54,896 bases of DNA from an uncultured Alphaproteobacteria bacterium (GTDB taxonomy: Bacteria; Pseudomonadota; Alphaproteobacteria; CAAGCB01; CAG-977): NCBI GenBank assembly GCA_944393745.1, contig CALYBD010000012.1, positions 1 through 54,896 of the forward strand, written 5' to 3'. How positions within the stretch are numbered: the stretch's first letter is position 1; each line of letters starts with the position of its first letter. Positions 24,655-33,947 of the stretch are shown piece after piece. A program made the translations under genes and the position numbers. Under the pieces are notes generated by a model, which made no database searches, was not told where the DNA came from, and saw only the letters and a list, made by a program, of their open reading frames with translations.

Positions 24655-27112
24655 CAATGTCCATTACAGCTTCCTGAGCCGTCCACGGATTTAAGACGGG
24701 ATCAACAACTGCTCCTTCCGGATATGTCGGAGAAAAAATCATGTTAAACGGCAGTCCGTATTTTCCCCCTTGTGACAGCAGACGTTTTAAAAAGGGATCT
24801 TCATAACCGATGCGCATGATCGATAATTCACCGCTTTGAATTTTCTTGGGAGCGCCTCGTACGGCCATAATAAATCGATTCCACTGACATGACAGACAAA
24901 AACTTTCCGTAACATTTAAATAAACGGATTTGCCCTCCTGAATACGGCGGCGCAACAAAGATTCATTAAAAGGTTCTCCGCCTCGTGTGTCCAGGTTATT
25001 TTCGTTAGGCAAAAACGGAATAAAAATCATTCCGGCCAGAACCAATATGGCAAAAGCCGGCATTTTTTTAAGCAAAGGCCATCTTTTTAATAAAGCAATC
25101 GTTAAAATTGCCAAACCGACGGCGATACAGAAAACGGTCAATCCGGCCTGTATTCCGATTAATATGGCCAATAAAAGAGCCTGCAGATACAGCGGTATCG
25201 GCAAAATTGCTTTGACTTGCCGTTGTAAGCGTTCGTTTACCTCGATTTTTGCGGCACGATTATCATAAAAAGACAACACCAAAAACGGTAAAGAAAGTCC
25301 GGCAGCAAAAGCAAGGGAATACAAAATCATCGACCTGGATAACAAGACATAAAGATCGTAATACATTCCCGTCATTGGTGTAATAAACAACAGGCAGCCC
25401 GTTATAAATCCGACAATCAATCCGGCCTTTTCCCGAATATCCTCCGGCTGAAAGACTGAAAATACTTTGGAAAACCGTTCTGCCGTTAAAACGATAGAAA
25501 TATCATCAAAAACTTTATATATCGACAAGGCCAGGAAAACAAAAAGCATCATAAAAACAAAATTCATCATTGGTGAAAGAAATTGTTTTCCCCAGAAAAA
25601 AACTCCCGAAGGCACGGCATAGAACCACAGCAGAACAAAAAACACACCGATCAGACACCAGAAATAAAACATATTCCCCAGACCGTTATAAAAAAACACG
25701 GTTTGTTCGGGGGATTTTTTATCGGTAAATGCCGCCTGATACCCCAGCATCAAAAAGGCCGTCAGAACGGGCGTTAAAAATAAAAATTTTATGCCGGACA
25801 AGAAGGCAACAAAAAAATCCATTATCGAAAAAGAAAAGAATGATAAAAACGGCTTGGGCGGCTGTTCTTCCACTTTGGCGGACAGCACAAATTCAGAGGC
25901 CCGCCCCGGATAACCGATATCCAGTATCATTTCGGCCTTTTCCTGCAGTTTTTCGGGATTTAAAAGACGGAATTTCAACAACATATCTTTGGAATCCCAA
26001 GAAACAAGCGGGGTGGAAAATTTCAATCCCTGATCATTTTTGATCAGAATATCCGGTTTTTTTCCGCCTAAAAAAGGCAATTTCAACACAACGAATAAAT
26101 TAACTTCTCCGTTTTCTTCTTTTTTAAAATAAGTTTCTTTTAATTCAAGTCCGGATTTCTGTGACCGCGGTGCGGCAACAAACTCCTGTGTTATTTTTGC
26201 ACAGTTGGGTGCATCTAACGAAGATTGTTTTGTTTCGTATGTTATGGTTTTTGTTGTTTGTTTATGACAAATTCCGTTTTTACAAAGATAAGCGGAAAGA
26301 ACAGCCTTCACAATCCCCGGCGCCTTTTTATCTTTTAACTGTACTAAAAAAGGCAGATATACTGTTGTATCATAACCAAAAGCTTTTTTTCCGCCAACCG
26401 TAAAAGATTTTTCGAAAGGGGGGTATATTGAATCAAATTCAACATTTTCGGAACCTGTAAAATCTATTTCAACATTAACCGGAACTTCTCCGTCAATCTG
26501 CGTTAAAATCGTATAATCTTCCCCAGGCAGCAAAATAAAAGACATCAGCAATTTTCCCGATCCTTTATCCGCACAGGAAGCCAAAACCGCTGAAAAGTTT
26601 TCTGCCGAAACAGTTTCGGAAAAATACTGATCTTTTTTAAACAACTTCAAATAACTATTAATATCTCTTTTTCCGATTTTAAAATATTTTATATTTTCCC
26701 ATGTATCCGAATTATCAAAATCAACCATCAAATCCGTTCTTCCCGGATTTTTTTCTAAAATATTCATATTAATTCTTTCAAGAATATTTCTTGAAAAATG
26801 TTCCATATCCTGATAACGCTTACCAAAAGTGGATAATTTCTGAATAATATCCGAATTTTTTCCGTCTTCAACGTCCAGTTTTAATAATTCGTTTAAAATT
26901 TCATCATCTGTTACGTCTTTTTCTTTATTTTTTTTATAAAAATCGACAATAAAGTCCCACTGTTCGTCTTCATTTAAATTTTTATATTTTTCCAAATCCC
27001 CGATGGTGATGGGAATAACCGGCACAGAATCCGTTTGGGCAAAACAAGAATTTGTACAATCTGCAAAAACAAACAAAAAGAAAAACACAAAAATAAAAAT
27101 ATTTCTGCACAT
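24572..27112 (-). CDS. DsbD/ScsB-like membrane protein lacking transmembrane cysteines
   Basis: DsbD-type proteins carry electrons from cytoplasmic thioredoxin to the periplasm using cysteine pairs in three modules. The 846-residue protein has a signal peptide, a long N-terminal extension, and an alpha-type domain with C277 and C282 (LCKNGIC). A polytopic domain spans about residues 425-700, and a C-terminal thioredoxin-like domain has CLSC (739-742). In the membrane domain the usual MPC and TPC motifs are replaced: TPV (447-449) and TPM (578-580). Cysteines elsewhere (C486, C573, C661) are not at the family positions. Trans-membrane electron transfer by the known mechanism should fail. The tail is Pro/Glu-rich and overlaps ybaK. 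Confidence 0.75.
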   Translation of the reverse strand: MCRNIFIFVFFFLFVFADCTNSCFAQTDSVPVIPITIGDLEKYKNLNEDEQWDFIVDFYKKNKEKDVTDDEILNELLKLDVEDGKNSDIIQKLSTFGKRYQDMEHFSRNILERINMNILEKNPGRTDLMVDFDNSDTWENIKYFKIGKRDINSYLKLFKKDQYFSETVSAENFSAVLASCADKGSGKLLMSFILLPGEDYTILTQIDGEVPVNVEIDFTGSENVEFDSIYPPFEKSFTVGGKKAFGYDTTVYLPFLVQLKDKKAPGIVKAVLSAYLCKNGICHKQTTKTITYETKQSSLDAPNCAKITQEFVAAPRSQKSGLELKETYFKKEENGEVNLFVVLKLPFLGGKKPDILIKNDQGLKFSTPLVSWDSKDMLLKFRLLNPEKLQEKAEMILDIGYPGRASEFVLSAKVEEQPPKPFLSFFSFSIMDFFVAFLSGIKFLFLTPVLTAFLMLGYQAAFTDKKSPEQTVFFYNGLGNMFYFWCLIGVFFVLLWFYAVPSGVFFWGKQFLSPMMNFVFMMLFVFLALSIYKVFDDISIVLTAERFSKVFSVFQPEDIREKAGLIVGFITGCLLFITPMTGMYYDLYVLLSRSMILYSLAFAAGLSLPFLVLSFYDNRAAKIEVNERLQRQVKAILPIPLYLQALLLAILIGIQAGLTVFCIAVGLAILTIALLKRWPLLKKMPAFAILVLAGMIFIPFLPNENNLDTRGGEPFNESLLRRRIQEGKSVYLNVTESFCLSCQWNRFIMAVRGAPKKIQSGELSIMRIGYEDPFLKRLLSQGGKYGLPFNMIFSPTYPEGAVVDPVLNPWTAQEAVMDIVNQPENEPDPRTAPEQNQPDPARKDTD

Positions 27113-27195
27113 TTTTTGGCTGTCCTTTAATTTTTATGGCATAATTTTTAAAAAAGGATATCATAGCTGGAAATAAAATAACAGGAATAAAGGAA

Positions 27196-27750
27196 ATGTG
27201 TTTTTTTAACGGCCAGTGTCTGATTGCCATGCCGGGAATGCAAGACGATCGTTTTGAACGTTCCGTCGTGTATGTCTGCGCCCATACGCAGGAAGGAGCC
27301 ATGGGATTAACAATCAATCGGCCGATAAAGGAATTAAGCTTTTCTTCTTTGTTGTCCCAACTGCATATTGATCAGCCGCCGCAATTCGACCCGCCCCCTA
27401 TTCTGGCCGGCGGTCCCGTTGATGTTATCCGCGGATTTGTGTTGCATTCTCCGGAATATACCAGCAACGCCACTTTAGCTATGTCGTCATTAACTTCCTT
27501 AACCGTCACAACGGATATTATCCGCGATATTTCACGGGGAATCGGACCGAAAAATTATTTAATCACATTAGGCTATGTCGGCTGGGGAGCCGGACAGCTG
27601 GAAAATGAAATCAAAGCCAACGCCTGGCTGCCCGTTGATGCCTCAACGGACTTGTTGTTTTTGCTTTCGCCCGATAAAAAATGGGGATACGCCTTGAATA
27701 AACTGGGAATTGACCCTGCCCGCCTGTCCGCCGAACAGGGCAAAGCCTAA
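27196..27750 (+). CDS. YqgE/AlgH family protein
   Basis: The 184-residue protein belongs to the DUF179 (YqgE/AlgH) family, whose biochemical role is not settled. Diagnostic segments are LIAMPGMQDDRFERSVVYVCAHTQEGAMGLTINRP, in the first 45 residues (quoted here in family order, split by eye), GGPVD and the GYVGWGAGQLENEIKANAWL block. The start follows AAAGGAA closely. The gene is divergent from the DsbD-like gene and ends four bases inside the following minus-strand gene. No regulatory partner is present. Confidence 0.9.
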   Translation: MCFFNGQCLIAMPGMQDDRFERSVVYVCAHTQEGAMGLTINRPIKELSFSSLLSQLHIDQPPQFDPPPILAGGPVDVIRGFVLHSPEYTSNATLAMSSLTSLTVTTDIIRDISRGIGPKNYLITLGYVGWGAGQLENEIKANAWLPVDASTDLLFLLSPDKKWGYALNKLGIDPARLSAEQGKA

Positions 27751-28454
27751 AGCGGATCGGCATAACCGAAATCTATCAATAATTCGGACACACCCAAAGA
27801 CCCCACAATGCAATCAGCCATATCGGGATTGCCCGGATCCGGAAAGCATTTTGCATTCAATCCGTCAAATCGGCGTTTTAAACGGGGAAAGGCTTCTGCT
27901 GCTTTTCCCGGACGGAGCTTTACTTTTAAAGAAAATGTCCTGTCAGAGATACGCACTTTATCCGCCCCGATAACGGATATAACGCCCCGGACGACCTCTT
28001 TTTCGGACAAATCCGGCAATTCGTCCTCGGCAGAAGCCATAGCCTGCTGCCAGCCGAATTTTTCCTCAAACAAATAGTGCCGCTGTTCCGAAACCGGCGA
28101 AACATCGGTAACAGCAGAAGGTTGAACATCTTTTTTACTCTCTGCTTTTGTTTCAATATGACCGGACAATCTGTTTATTGTTTGCTTTAACGGACTGTCT
28201 TTATCGTCAATACGTTCGGAAATAGACTGCAGTTCTTCAGAAACCACTTTTTTTCTGTCGGCAATAAAAGCCTGCCATTTTCCCCCGACCACCTGCGGAA
28301 TTTCCTGCGGCGAAACACCGTATAAATAAAAAACGCCTAAAAACAGCATAATTAAAACGGCGACATAATGCGGCCGCTTTAACAAAGCAAAGCAAAAACG
28401 GATCAAATCCTTTGTTAAACCGATAATGCCGCCAATGTATCCGGACAGTTTCAT
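27747..28454 (-). CDS. Membrane-anchored protein of unknown function downstream of metG
   Basis: The 235-residue protein has one transmembrane helix at about residues 30-48 (VAVLIMLFLGVFYLYG), preceded by basic residues, so the bulk should be periplasmic. A helical, polar region follows. The C-terminal 90 residues look like a compact beta domain (VVRGVISVIGADKVRISDRTFSLKVKLR) with two cysteines (CFPDPGN and DCIVGS) that could form a disulphide. The order resembles nuclease-like (SNase/OB) beta-barrels, but catalytic residues are not evident. It starts four bases after the metG stop, so it is in the metG transcript. Confidence 0.7.
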   Translation of the reverse strand: MKLSGYIGGIIGLTKDLIRFCFALLKRPHYVAVLIMLFLGVFYLYGVSPQEIPQVVGGKWQAFIADRKKVVSEELQSISERIDDKDSPLKQTINRLSGHIETKAESKKDVQPSAVTDVSPVSEQRHYLFEEKFGWQQAMASAEDELPDLSEKEVVRGVISVIGADKVRISDRTFSLKVKLRPGKAAEAFPRLKRRFDGLNAKCFPDPGNPDMADCIVGSLGVSELLIDFGYADPL

Positions 28455-28457
28455 TTT

Positions 28458-30161
28458 TTATTCTTCGGGATTACCGCCGTAACGCCGACACAAATCGTCA
28501 ACGGTTTCAGGGGGGATTTTCTGGAATAACGGCTGTTCCGGAACTTTAAAGACATGCTCGGGTTTTAATTTCCGAAGCTCTTCGTTCAGATCATCAGACG
28601 GCCATGCCGTATTGTCCGGGTTCAGATTCAGCAATTCTAAAATTCGACCGGCCGTTTCGGGAATAACCGGTGCCGACAAGACGGCATACAAACGAATAAC
28701 GTTCAAAGCTAACCGTAAAATCATGGCCGCCTTTTCTTTGTCTTCTTTTATAATGGTCCACGGCGCCGCTGCGGTTAAATAGTTGTTGCCCTCTACCCAT
28801 ATGGCGCGCAGTTCAACCAGAGCCTTGCGAAATTCCATTTCGGACAAATATTGTGTGTAATCACGGATTCTGTTTTGCAGCGTTTGAACAAATTCATTTT
28901 CAACCTCTGTCCATTCCCCGCCCTGCGGCACGTTCGCCCCGAATTTAGAGGCGGTCATTTTCAAAACGCGATTAACAAAATTTCCCAAAACATCATTCAG
29001 GTCTTTATTGATCGTTGCCGCAAAAGACGAAAAAGTAAAACTGGAATCCGCATTTTCGGGCGCATTGGCCATTAACCAGTAACGCCAATAATCCGGCTGG
29101 AATTCATCTAAAGCCTGATTGGTAAAAATACCGCGTTTCTGCGACGTTGAAAATTTTCCGCCATAGAAAGTCAGCCAGTTAAATCCCTTGATATAGTCTA
29201 CCTTTTTCCACGGTTCACCCGAAGCCAGCAGTGTTGCGGGGAACATAATTGTATGAAACGGAATATTGTCTTTTGCCATGAATTCGACATAGCGGACGTC
29301 TTTCGGGTCATACCACCAGCTTTTCCAGTCACGATGTTCGGGATCCTTTTCGGCCCATTCCGCCGTTGATCCGATGTATTCGATCGGCGCGTCAAACCAC
29401 ACATAAAAGACTTTGCCGTCAAATCCTTCGACGGGAACGGGAATTCCCCACTTTAAATCGCGCGTAATGCAACGTTCGCGCAGACCTTCTTTCAACCACT
29501 TGCGTGCAATTGAAGTCACGACCAACGGCCATTCGGCTTCATGTTCGTCAATAAAAGCGGACAGTCTGTTTTCCAAAGCAGGCAATTTTAAAAACAGATG
29601 TTTGCTGTCTTTGATTTCCAGATTAGAGCTGCCGGACACGGCAGAACGCGGATTAATCAGATCTGTCGGATCCAAAACGCGCGTGCAGTTTTCACATTGG
29701 TCGCCTCTGGCAGCTTCATAACCGCAGTGAGGACACGTTCCGACAATATACCGGTCGGGCAGGAAACGTCCGTCATCAACGGAATAAACCTGTTTAATCG
29801 TGCGTTCTTCAATAAATCCGTTTTCCATCAGCCGTTTACAAAAATGCTGTGTTAATTCCGTATTCTGAACGGAAGAAGAACGCCCGAAATGATCAAATGA
29901 CAGATGAAAACGGGCATAAATATCTTTTTGAACTTCATGCTGTTCCGCGCAAAAAGTCTCAACGTCCTGATTTTTTTCCAAAGCGGCCAGTTCAGCCGGC
30001 GTACCGTGTTCATCGGTCGCGCAGATATAAAGGACTTCCTCCCCCTTTTGGCGTAAAAAACGGGCATACACGTCGGCCGGCAGCATGGATCCGACCAGAT
30101 TGCCCAGATGTTTTATGCCGTTAATATAAGGAAGCGCGCTGGTAATCAGATATTTTGTCAT
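28458..30161 (-). CDS. metG: Methionyl-tRNA synthetase
   Basis: MetRS charges tRNA-Met. The 567-residue class Ia enzyme has the HIGH-type motif HLGN in PYINGIKHLGNLVGS and a zinc-binding knuckle with CPHC and CENC. The KMSKS loop reads KFSTSQKRG. The anticodon-binding domain follows, and there is no C-terminal tRNA-binding (Trbp111) domain. The FSTSQ form and short architecture fit the MetRS type seen in Rhodospirillales-like Alphaproteobacteria. The start is ATG 30161. A GNAT gene diverges upstream. Confidence 0.95.
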   Translation of the reverse strand: MTKYLITSALPYINGIKHLGNLVGSMLPADVYARFLRQKGEEVLYICATDEHGTPAELAALEKNQDVETFCAEQHEVQKDIYARFHLSFDHFGRSSSVQNTELTQHFCKRLMENGFIEERTIKQVYSVDDGRFLPDRYIVGTCPHCGYEAARGDQCENCTRVLDPTDLINPRSAVSGSSNLEIKDSKHLFLKLPALENRLSAFIDEHEAEWPLVVTSIARKWLKEGLRERCITRDLKWGIPVPVEGFDGKVFYVWFDAPIEYIGSTAEWAEKDPEHRDWKSWWYDPKDVRYVEFMAKDNIPFHTIMFPATLLASGEPWKKVDYIKGFNWLTFYGGKFSTSQKRGIFTNQALDEFQPDYWRYWLMANAPENADSSFTFSSFAATINKDLNDVLGNFVNRVLKMTASKFGANVPQGGEWTEVENEFVQTLQNRIRDYTQYLSEMEFRKALVELRAIWVEGNNYLTAAAPWTIIKEDKEKAAMILRLALNVIRLYAVLSAPVIPETAGRILELLNLNPDNTAWPSDDLNEELRKLKPEHVFKVPEQPLFQKIPPETVDDLCRRYGGNPEE

Positions 30162-30253
30162 TATTTCATGCCTTTAATCAAAACAAACGTATATTGATTT
30201 TTACCCGCATTTCATACAGAATTTCAAGCACAATTTTGTATGGAGAATTTAAA

Positions 30254-30802
30254 ATGACAGACTCGATTATTATCCGGAATGTCCGGCGTCGCGATATCGA
30301 TTCCATTATGAAAATCGAATACGAAAGCTTTTTGCCGGGCCTGCGCGAAGAAAAAGATTTATACCTGAAACGGATCAAAGCTTTTGCGGACGGATTTTTG
30401 GTCGCGCAGGATTCCGATACGGGACAAATCGGCGGTTATATTTCCAGCGAACTGTGGCGTGAAGATCAGGGCGTCAACGCCGATGTGTTGGCATTAGGGC
30501 ATGATCCTTTGTCCGTTCACGATCAAAACGGCAAATATCTATATATCACTTCTTTCGGCACCCTGCCTGACTGGCGCGGAAAGAAAATCGGATTAAAACT
30601 GTTTATGGCTTTGGAAGAAAAAATCGAAAAGAACTATCCGAACGTGATAAAAAAAATTTTAATCGTTTCCGAAAAATGGACGGCGGCCAGAAACCTTTAT
30701 ACCCGGCAGGGTTTTAAGGAAACGGGCCGGATCATTAATTTTTTCACGCCGGACAATCTGCCGGCAGAAGACGCCGTCATCATGATGAAACCGGCTTATT
30801 GA
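30254..30802 (+). CDS. GNAT family N-acetyltransferase
   Basis: The 182-residue protein begins IIIRNVRRRDIDSIMKIEYESF, the usual GNAT alpha1 region. It has the acetyl-CoA-binding segment FGTLPDWRGKKIGLKLF (motif A, with RGKKIG in place of RxxGxG/A) and the C-terminal ARNLYTRQGFKETGRI. The substrate is unknown. GGAG precedes ATG 30254; an in-frame start further upstream would fall over the metG start and lacks a ribosome-binding site. Its 3' end overlaps batD convergently by seven bases. Confidence 0.85.
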   Translation: MTDSIIIRNVRRRDIDSIMKIEYESFLPGLREEKDLYLKRIKAFADGFLVAQDSDTGQIGGYISSELWREDQGVNADVLALGHDPLSVHDQNGKYLYITSFGTLPDWRGKKIGLKLFMALEEKIEKNYPNVIKKILIVSEKWTAARNLYTRQGFKETGRIINFFTPDNLPAEDAVIMMKPAY

Positions 30803-32139
30803 TCGGGATAAAGATCAGGCAGATATTTTTTCTGTTCGCTTTGACGGCGGATTTTCGTTCGATCCGCGGCATAAAACGCTTTTAACAGATTTTCCGCGGC
30901 CATTTTCTTTGTTGATGTCAGGTGACGGGCAAAACGACCGGTTCCGTACAAGAACAACTCCAATGCCTCAAGTTCTGCGGAAAAATCGGCAGTCTGTCCG
31001 TTAAAAGCGTTTCGAATATCGGATAAACTGATAATTCTGCGGTCCGGGAATTTAGCCCTGCCCCATGTCAGCAAAGCCGCCGCCGTTTTTTCGGGATCAT
31101 CGGCAAGACAAGCCCGAACGACATTGCGGATCAGAGCTTTATGATTGAAATATCGTTTAAGGAAAAAAGTGCCCGCCCCGACAAGAACGACAAAAACAAA
31201 GAAAATTCCTAAAAATCGTGCCGTAAAGAAAGCAATTCCCCTTTGATCCGCCGTATTCTGCGCTGTCTGAGCAAAAACAGGCAGCGTTTTTTGTTCGTCA
31301 GGTTGCGCTTCGGCGGGCAAAATTGTTAAAACATGAGACGGAATCTTTGATTCTTCAATCCGTTGAGTTTGCGTATTCAGCCAAAAAACGCTGAGTTCCG
31401 GCAAAATGACTTCCCCTGTCTGTTGCGGCACAAAAACAATCGTTTGGCGCATTGCCGCAATCAGGTTATTTTTTCCGGTAATCATTGTCCTGTCTGTTTT
31501 TCCTTTATAAATTCGGACATTTTCCTGTTCGGGGATCTGAAAATCCGGCAAATAAACCGGCAACGTTCCCCGTGCCGTTAAGACAAGCGATCTTTTTACG
31601 GGCGTTCCCTGTTGAACAGAGCTGCTTTGCGGCACAATCCCGTCAAACAATTCAACCTGAGCGGCGGCAAACAACGGCGCAGAATGATCCGGCAGCGCTT
31701 TGACATCAAACGAAAAAGGCTGTGTACATATTTCAATACGGCCGTTTGAGGTTATTTTAATATCAGGCGGCAAATCACGCACGGAAATCATTGTCGGCGC
31801 CAAAGCCGACAAACAAAACGGCGGCAAAGATATTCTGCCCGTTGTCTTTGCAACCAGGCTGAAAGACAGTGTTTTTACATTATAGCTTGTCTGATTTTTA
31901 AGTATTGTTTCGTCTTTCGGCGAAGGCGCCAAAAAAAGATCCACATTTTGCCAATCGGCCGGAATTATGCGAACGTCTGTTACGCCGATTCTGTCCAACA
32001 GCTTTATTTGAAAAGAAACTTCCTCCCCCAGATACATTGTATCCGGCGGCGCAACAGTTTCCAAAGCCAGGCGAAACGGTGCCGCTGCCCCCGGCAAAGA
32101 ATACAAAACAGACAAACAAAAAAGAATAAAGCCTACCAT
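30796..32139 (-). CDS. batD: BatD-like protein
   Basis: BatD (oxygen tolerance family) proteins are periplasmic, membrane-anchored partners of VWA proteins in Bat operons. The 447-residue protein has an N-terminal signal sequence, Ig-like beta domains (MYLGEEVSFQIKLLDRIGV) and one transmembrane helix near residues 300-320 (FFVFVVLVGAGTFF). A cytoplasmic helical tail (LLTWGRAKFPDRRIISLSDI) follows. It is the last gene of the moxR-DUF58-DUF4381-batA-batB operon and overlaps the preceding gene by seven bases. Confidence 0.85.
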   Translation of the reverse strand: MVGFILFCLSVLYSLPGAAAPFRLALETVAPPDTMYLGEEVSFQIKLLDRIGVTDVRIIPADWQNVDLFLAPSPKDETILKNQTSYNVKTLSFSLVAKTTGRISLPPFCLSALAPTMISVRDLPPDIKITSNGRIEICTQPFSFDVKALPDHSAPLFAAAQVELFDGIVPQSSSVQQGTPVKRSLVLTARGTLPVYLPDFQIPEQENVRIYKGKTDRTMITGKNNLIAAMRQTIVFVPQQTGEVILPELSVFWLNTQTQRIEESKIPSHVLTILPAEAQPDEQKTLPVFAQTAQNTADQRGIAFFTARFLGIFFVFVVLVGAGTFFLKRYFNHKALIRNVVRACLADDPEKTAAALLTWGRAKFPDRRIISLSDIRNAFNGQTADFSAELEALELFLYGTGRFARHLTSTKKMAAENLLKAFYAADRTKIRRQSEQKKYLPDLYPDQ

Positions 32140-33947
32140 TGCGTCCCGATGTGTTTTTCATCAGCATAACGCTTTTCCCGATACAAGAACAGAATCTTAT
32201 GACGCAGCAAAGTCAGCGGGTCTTCATGAACGGGGATCATATCGTCCGGATCTTTTTGCCTGTTATTCTGCCCTTGTCCGTCCGGATTTTCTGTGCTGTC
32301 ATCATCTTGATCCGAAGGCTCTTCCGTACTTTCGGGCGGCGGTTGTTTGTTTTCTCCTTTTCCTTCATCGGGTGACGAGGGACTTTGTTTTTCTTCTCCG
32401 CCGACAGCAGAATTGTCGGTGCCGTCGGATTGTCCCGTTCCTTTGCCGGAATCACCCGGAGGAATCTGCGGCGGATTTTCATCACTTCCGGAAAGCGGGG
32501 CATACGAATAATTTTCTTTATTATCAGTGTGTTGCCCAGTATTATTATTGTCTTGGTTTAAGTCGTTTTTCCCTTCGGCATTTCCTTTCTGTCCGCCGGA
32601 ATTATCCGGATTTTGAGCCTTATTGTTCGAATTACTCTCGGGCGTTTCGGCAGGCGGCGGTTGATTTAAACGGCGTACTATTTCCAGATTGATTCGCGCA
32701 TTTTCATCATCGGGGCGCAAACGAACGGCCCGTTCCAGCAGTTCTTGAGCTTTAGGATAATTTTGTAAAAAAATCAATTTTGTCCCAACGTTATAAAGTG
32801 TAATGAAATCGTCCGAATCCTCGGCAATTTTCAGGGCTTTCATTTGATTTCCCGTATTCAGAAAACGCATGGCCGCTGCAGAAGGGCTTAAAAACAGTTC
32901 AACAAAATCAGCGGCAAGCACTTCCGAATGAAACGTCAAAAAAAACAAAATTCCCAACAAACGCCCCCGGCGAAACAAAAAAGGAAACGCCAGCAACGGC
33001 AAAATTAAAAACCAATATCCCTCGTCCGGAACGGATCGTTCGTCCGTTAATGAACTTTTTTCACCGGCTTCCAAACGCTTTTTATGAGCCCGCATCAAAG
33101 CCGCAACGTCAGATCCGTCCGTCCCGGCACGGACATATACGCCCTTTCCGTTTTCGGCCAGTCGGCGCAACCAGGCTTCCTTTAATCTGTGAACAACCGG
33201 ATTTCCCAAAGTATCAAGAACAGGTTTATCTTCCTTTTCAAACAAAGTGTCTCCTTCAGGCGTTCCGATCCCCAGAACAAACAACCGGTTTCCTTCCTTT
33301 GCCGCCGAACGAATTAAATTTGCTGTTTTATCCTGTAACTCCAGGACATCATCTGCTCCGTCGGTAATCAGGAAAATATCGCCGAAAGCCGCCCCGGATT
33401 CGCGAATTGTACGCAAAGCTTCCTGCAAAGCTCTGTCCAAACGCGATCCGCGCGAAGGCATCAAATCAAAATTCAGCAACGGCAGCAAAGCCTTAACGGC
33501 TTCTTTCTCTGTCGTTGTCGGCACCAACTGATAGGGTTCGTCCGTAAAAACAACCAAAGCCGTGGGAATCCCCGTTAATGCGTCCAATACATCATACGTT
33601 TTAAAAATCGCCTGACTGAACCGGTTTGGGGCAATATCACGAACTTTCATTGATAAAGACATATCCAGGACAATGACAGCCGGTGATTTCGGAAAATACA
33701 GATTTCCGGGACGCCCTGTTATACTCACACCGGCTAAAGCACATAAAACAGACAGGCAGACAAGCCCCATCAGTCCGATTTTCAGACCTTGTTTAAAATG
33801 AACATATACACGAACCAACAATGATTTTAATAAATGCGCATCAATAATTCCCAGCCACGCTTTTACGGCGCGCAACCGAAAGAAACAAAACAAAATTGCC
33901 GGCAATACAAAAACAACGGCCCAAGGACGCAAAACAGAAAATTCCAT
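32133..33947 (-). CDS. BatB-BatC fusion: VWA domain plus TPR and low-complexity tail
   Basis: The 604-residue protein begins with two hydrophobic segments, then a von Willebrand A domain with the MIDAS motif DMSLS and the later TDGADD. Further membrane segments follow near residues 315-335. A TPR-like stretch (YNVGTKLIFLQNYPKAQELLERA) comes next, then about 120 residues rich in Asn, Gln, Pro, Glu and Asp. The architecture corresponds to BatB joined to the TPR protein BatC. The acidic, low-complexity tail is probably disordered. It overlaps batA by one base (TAATG). Confidence 0.87.
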   Translation of the reverse strand: MEFSVLRPWAVVFVLPAILFCFFRLRAVKAWLGIIDAHLLKSLLVRVYVHFKQGLKIGLMGLVCLSVLCALAGVSITGRPGNLYFPKSPAVIVLDMSLSMKVRDIAPNRFSQAIFKTYDVLDALTGIPTALVVFTDEPYQLVPTTTEKEAVKALLPLLNFDLMPSRGSRLDRALQEALRTIRESGAAFGDIFLITDGADDVLELQDKTANLIRSAAKEGNRLFVLGIGTPEGDTLFEKEDKPVLDTLGNPVVHRLKEAWLRRLAENGKGVYVRAGTDGSDVAALMRAHKKRLEAGEKSSLTDERSVPDEGYWFLILPLLAFPFLFRRGRLLGILFFLTFHSEVLAADFVELFLSPSAAAMRFLNTGNQMKALKIAEDSDDFITLYNVGTKLIFLQNYPKAQELLERAVRLRPDDENARINLEIVRRLNQPPPAETPESNSNNKAQNPDNSGGQKGNAEGKNDLNQDNNNTGQHTDNKENYSYAPLSGSDENPPQIPPGDSGKGTGQSDGTDNSAVGGEEKQSPSSPDEGKGENKQPPPESTEEPSDQDDDSTENPDGQGQNNRQKDPDDMIPVHEDPLTLLRHKILFLYREKRYADEKHIGTQW

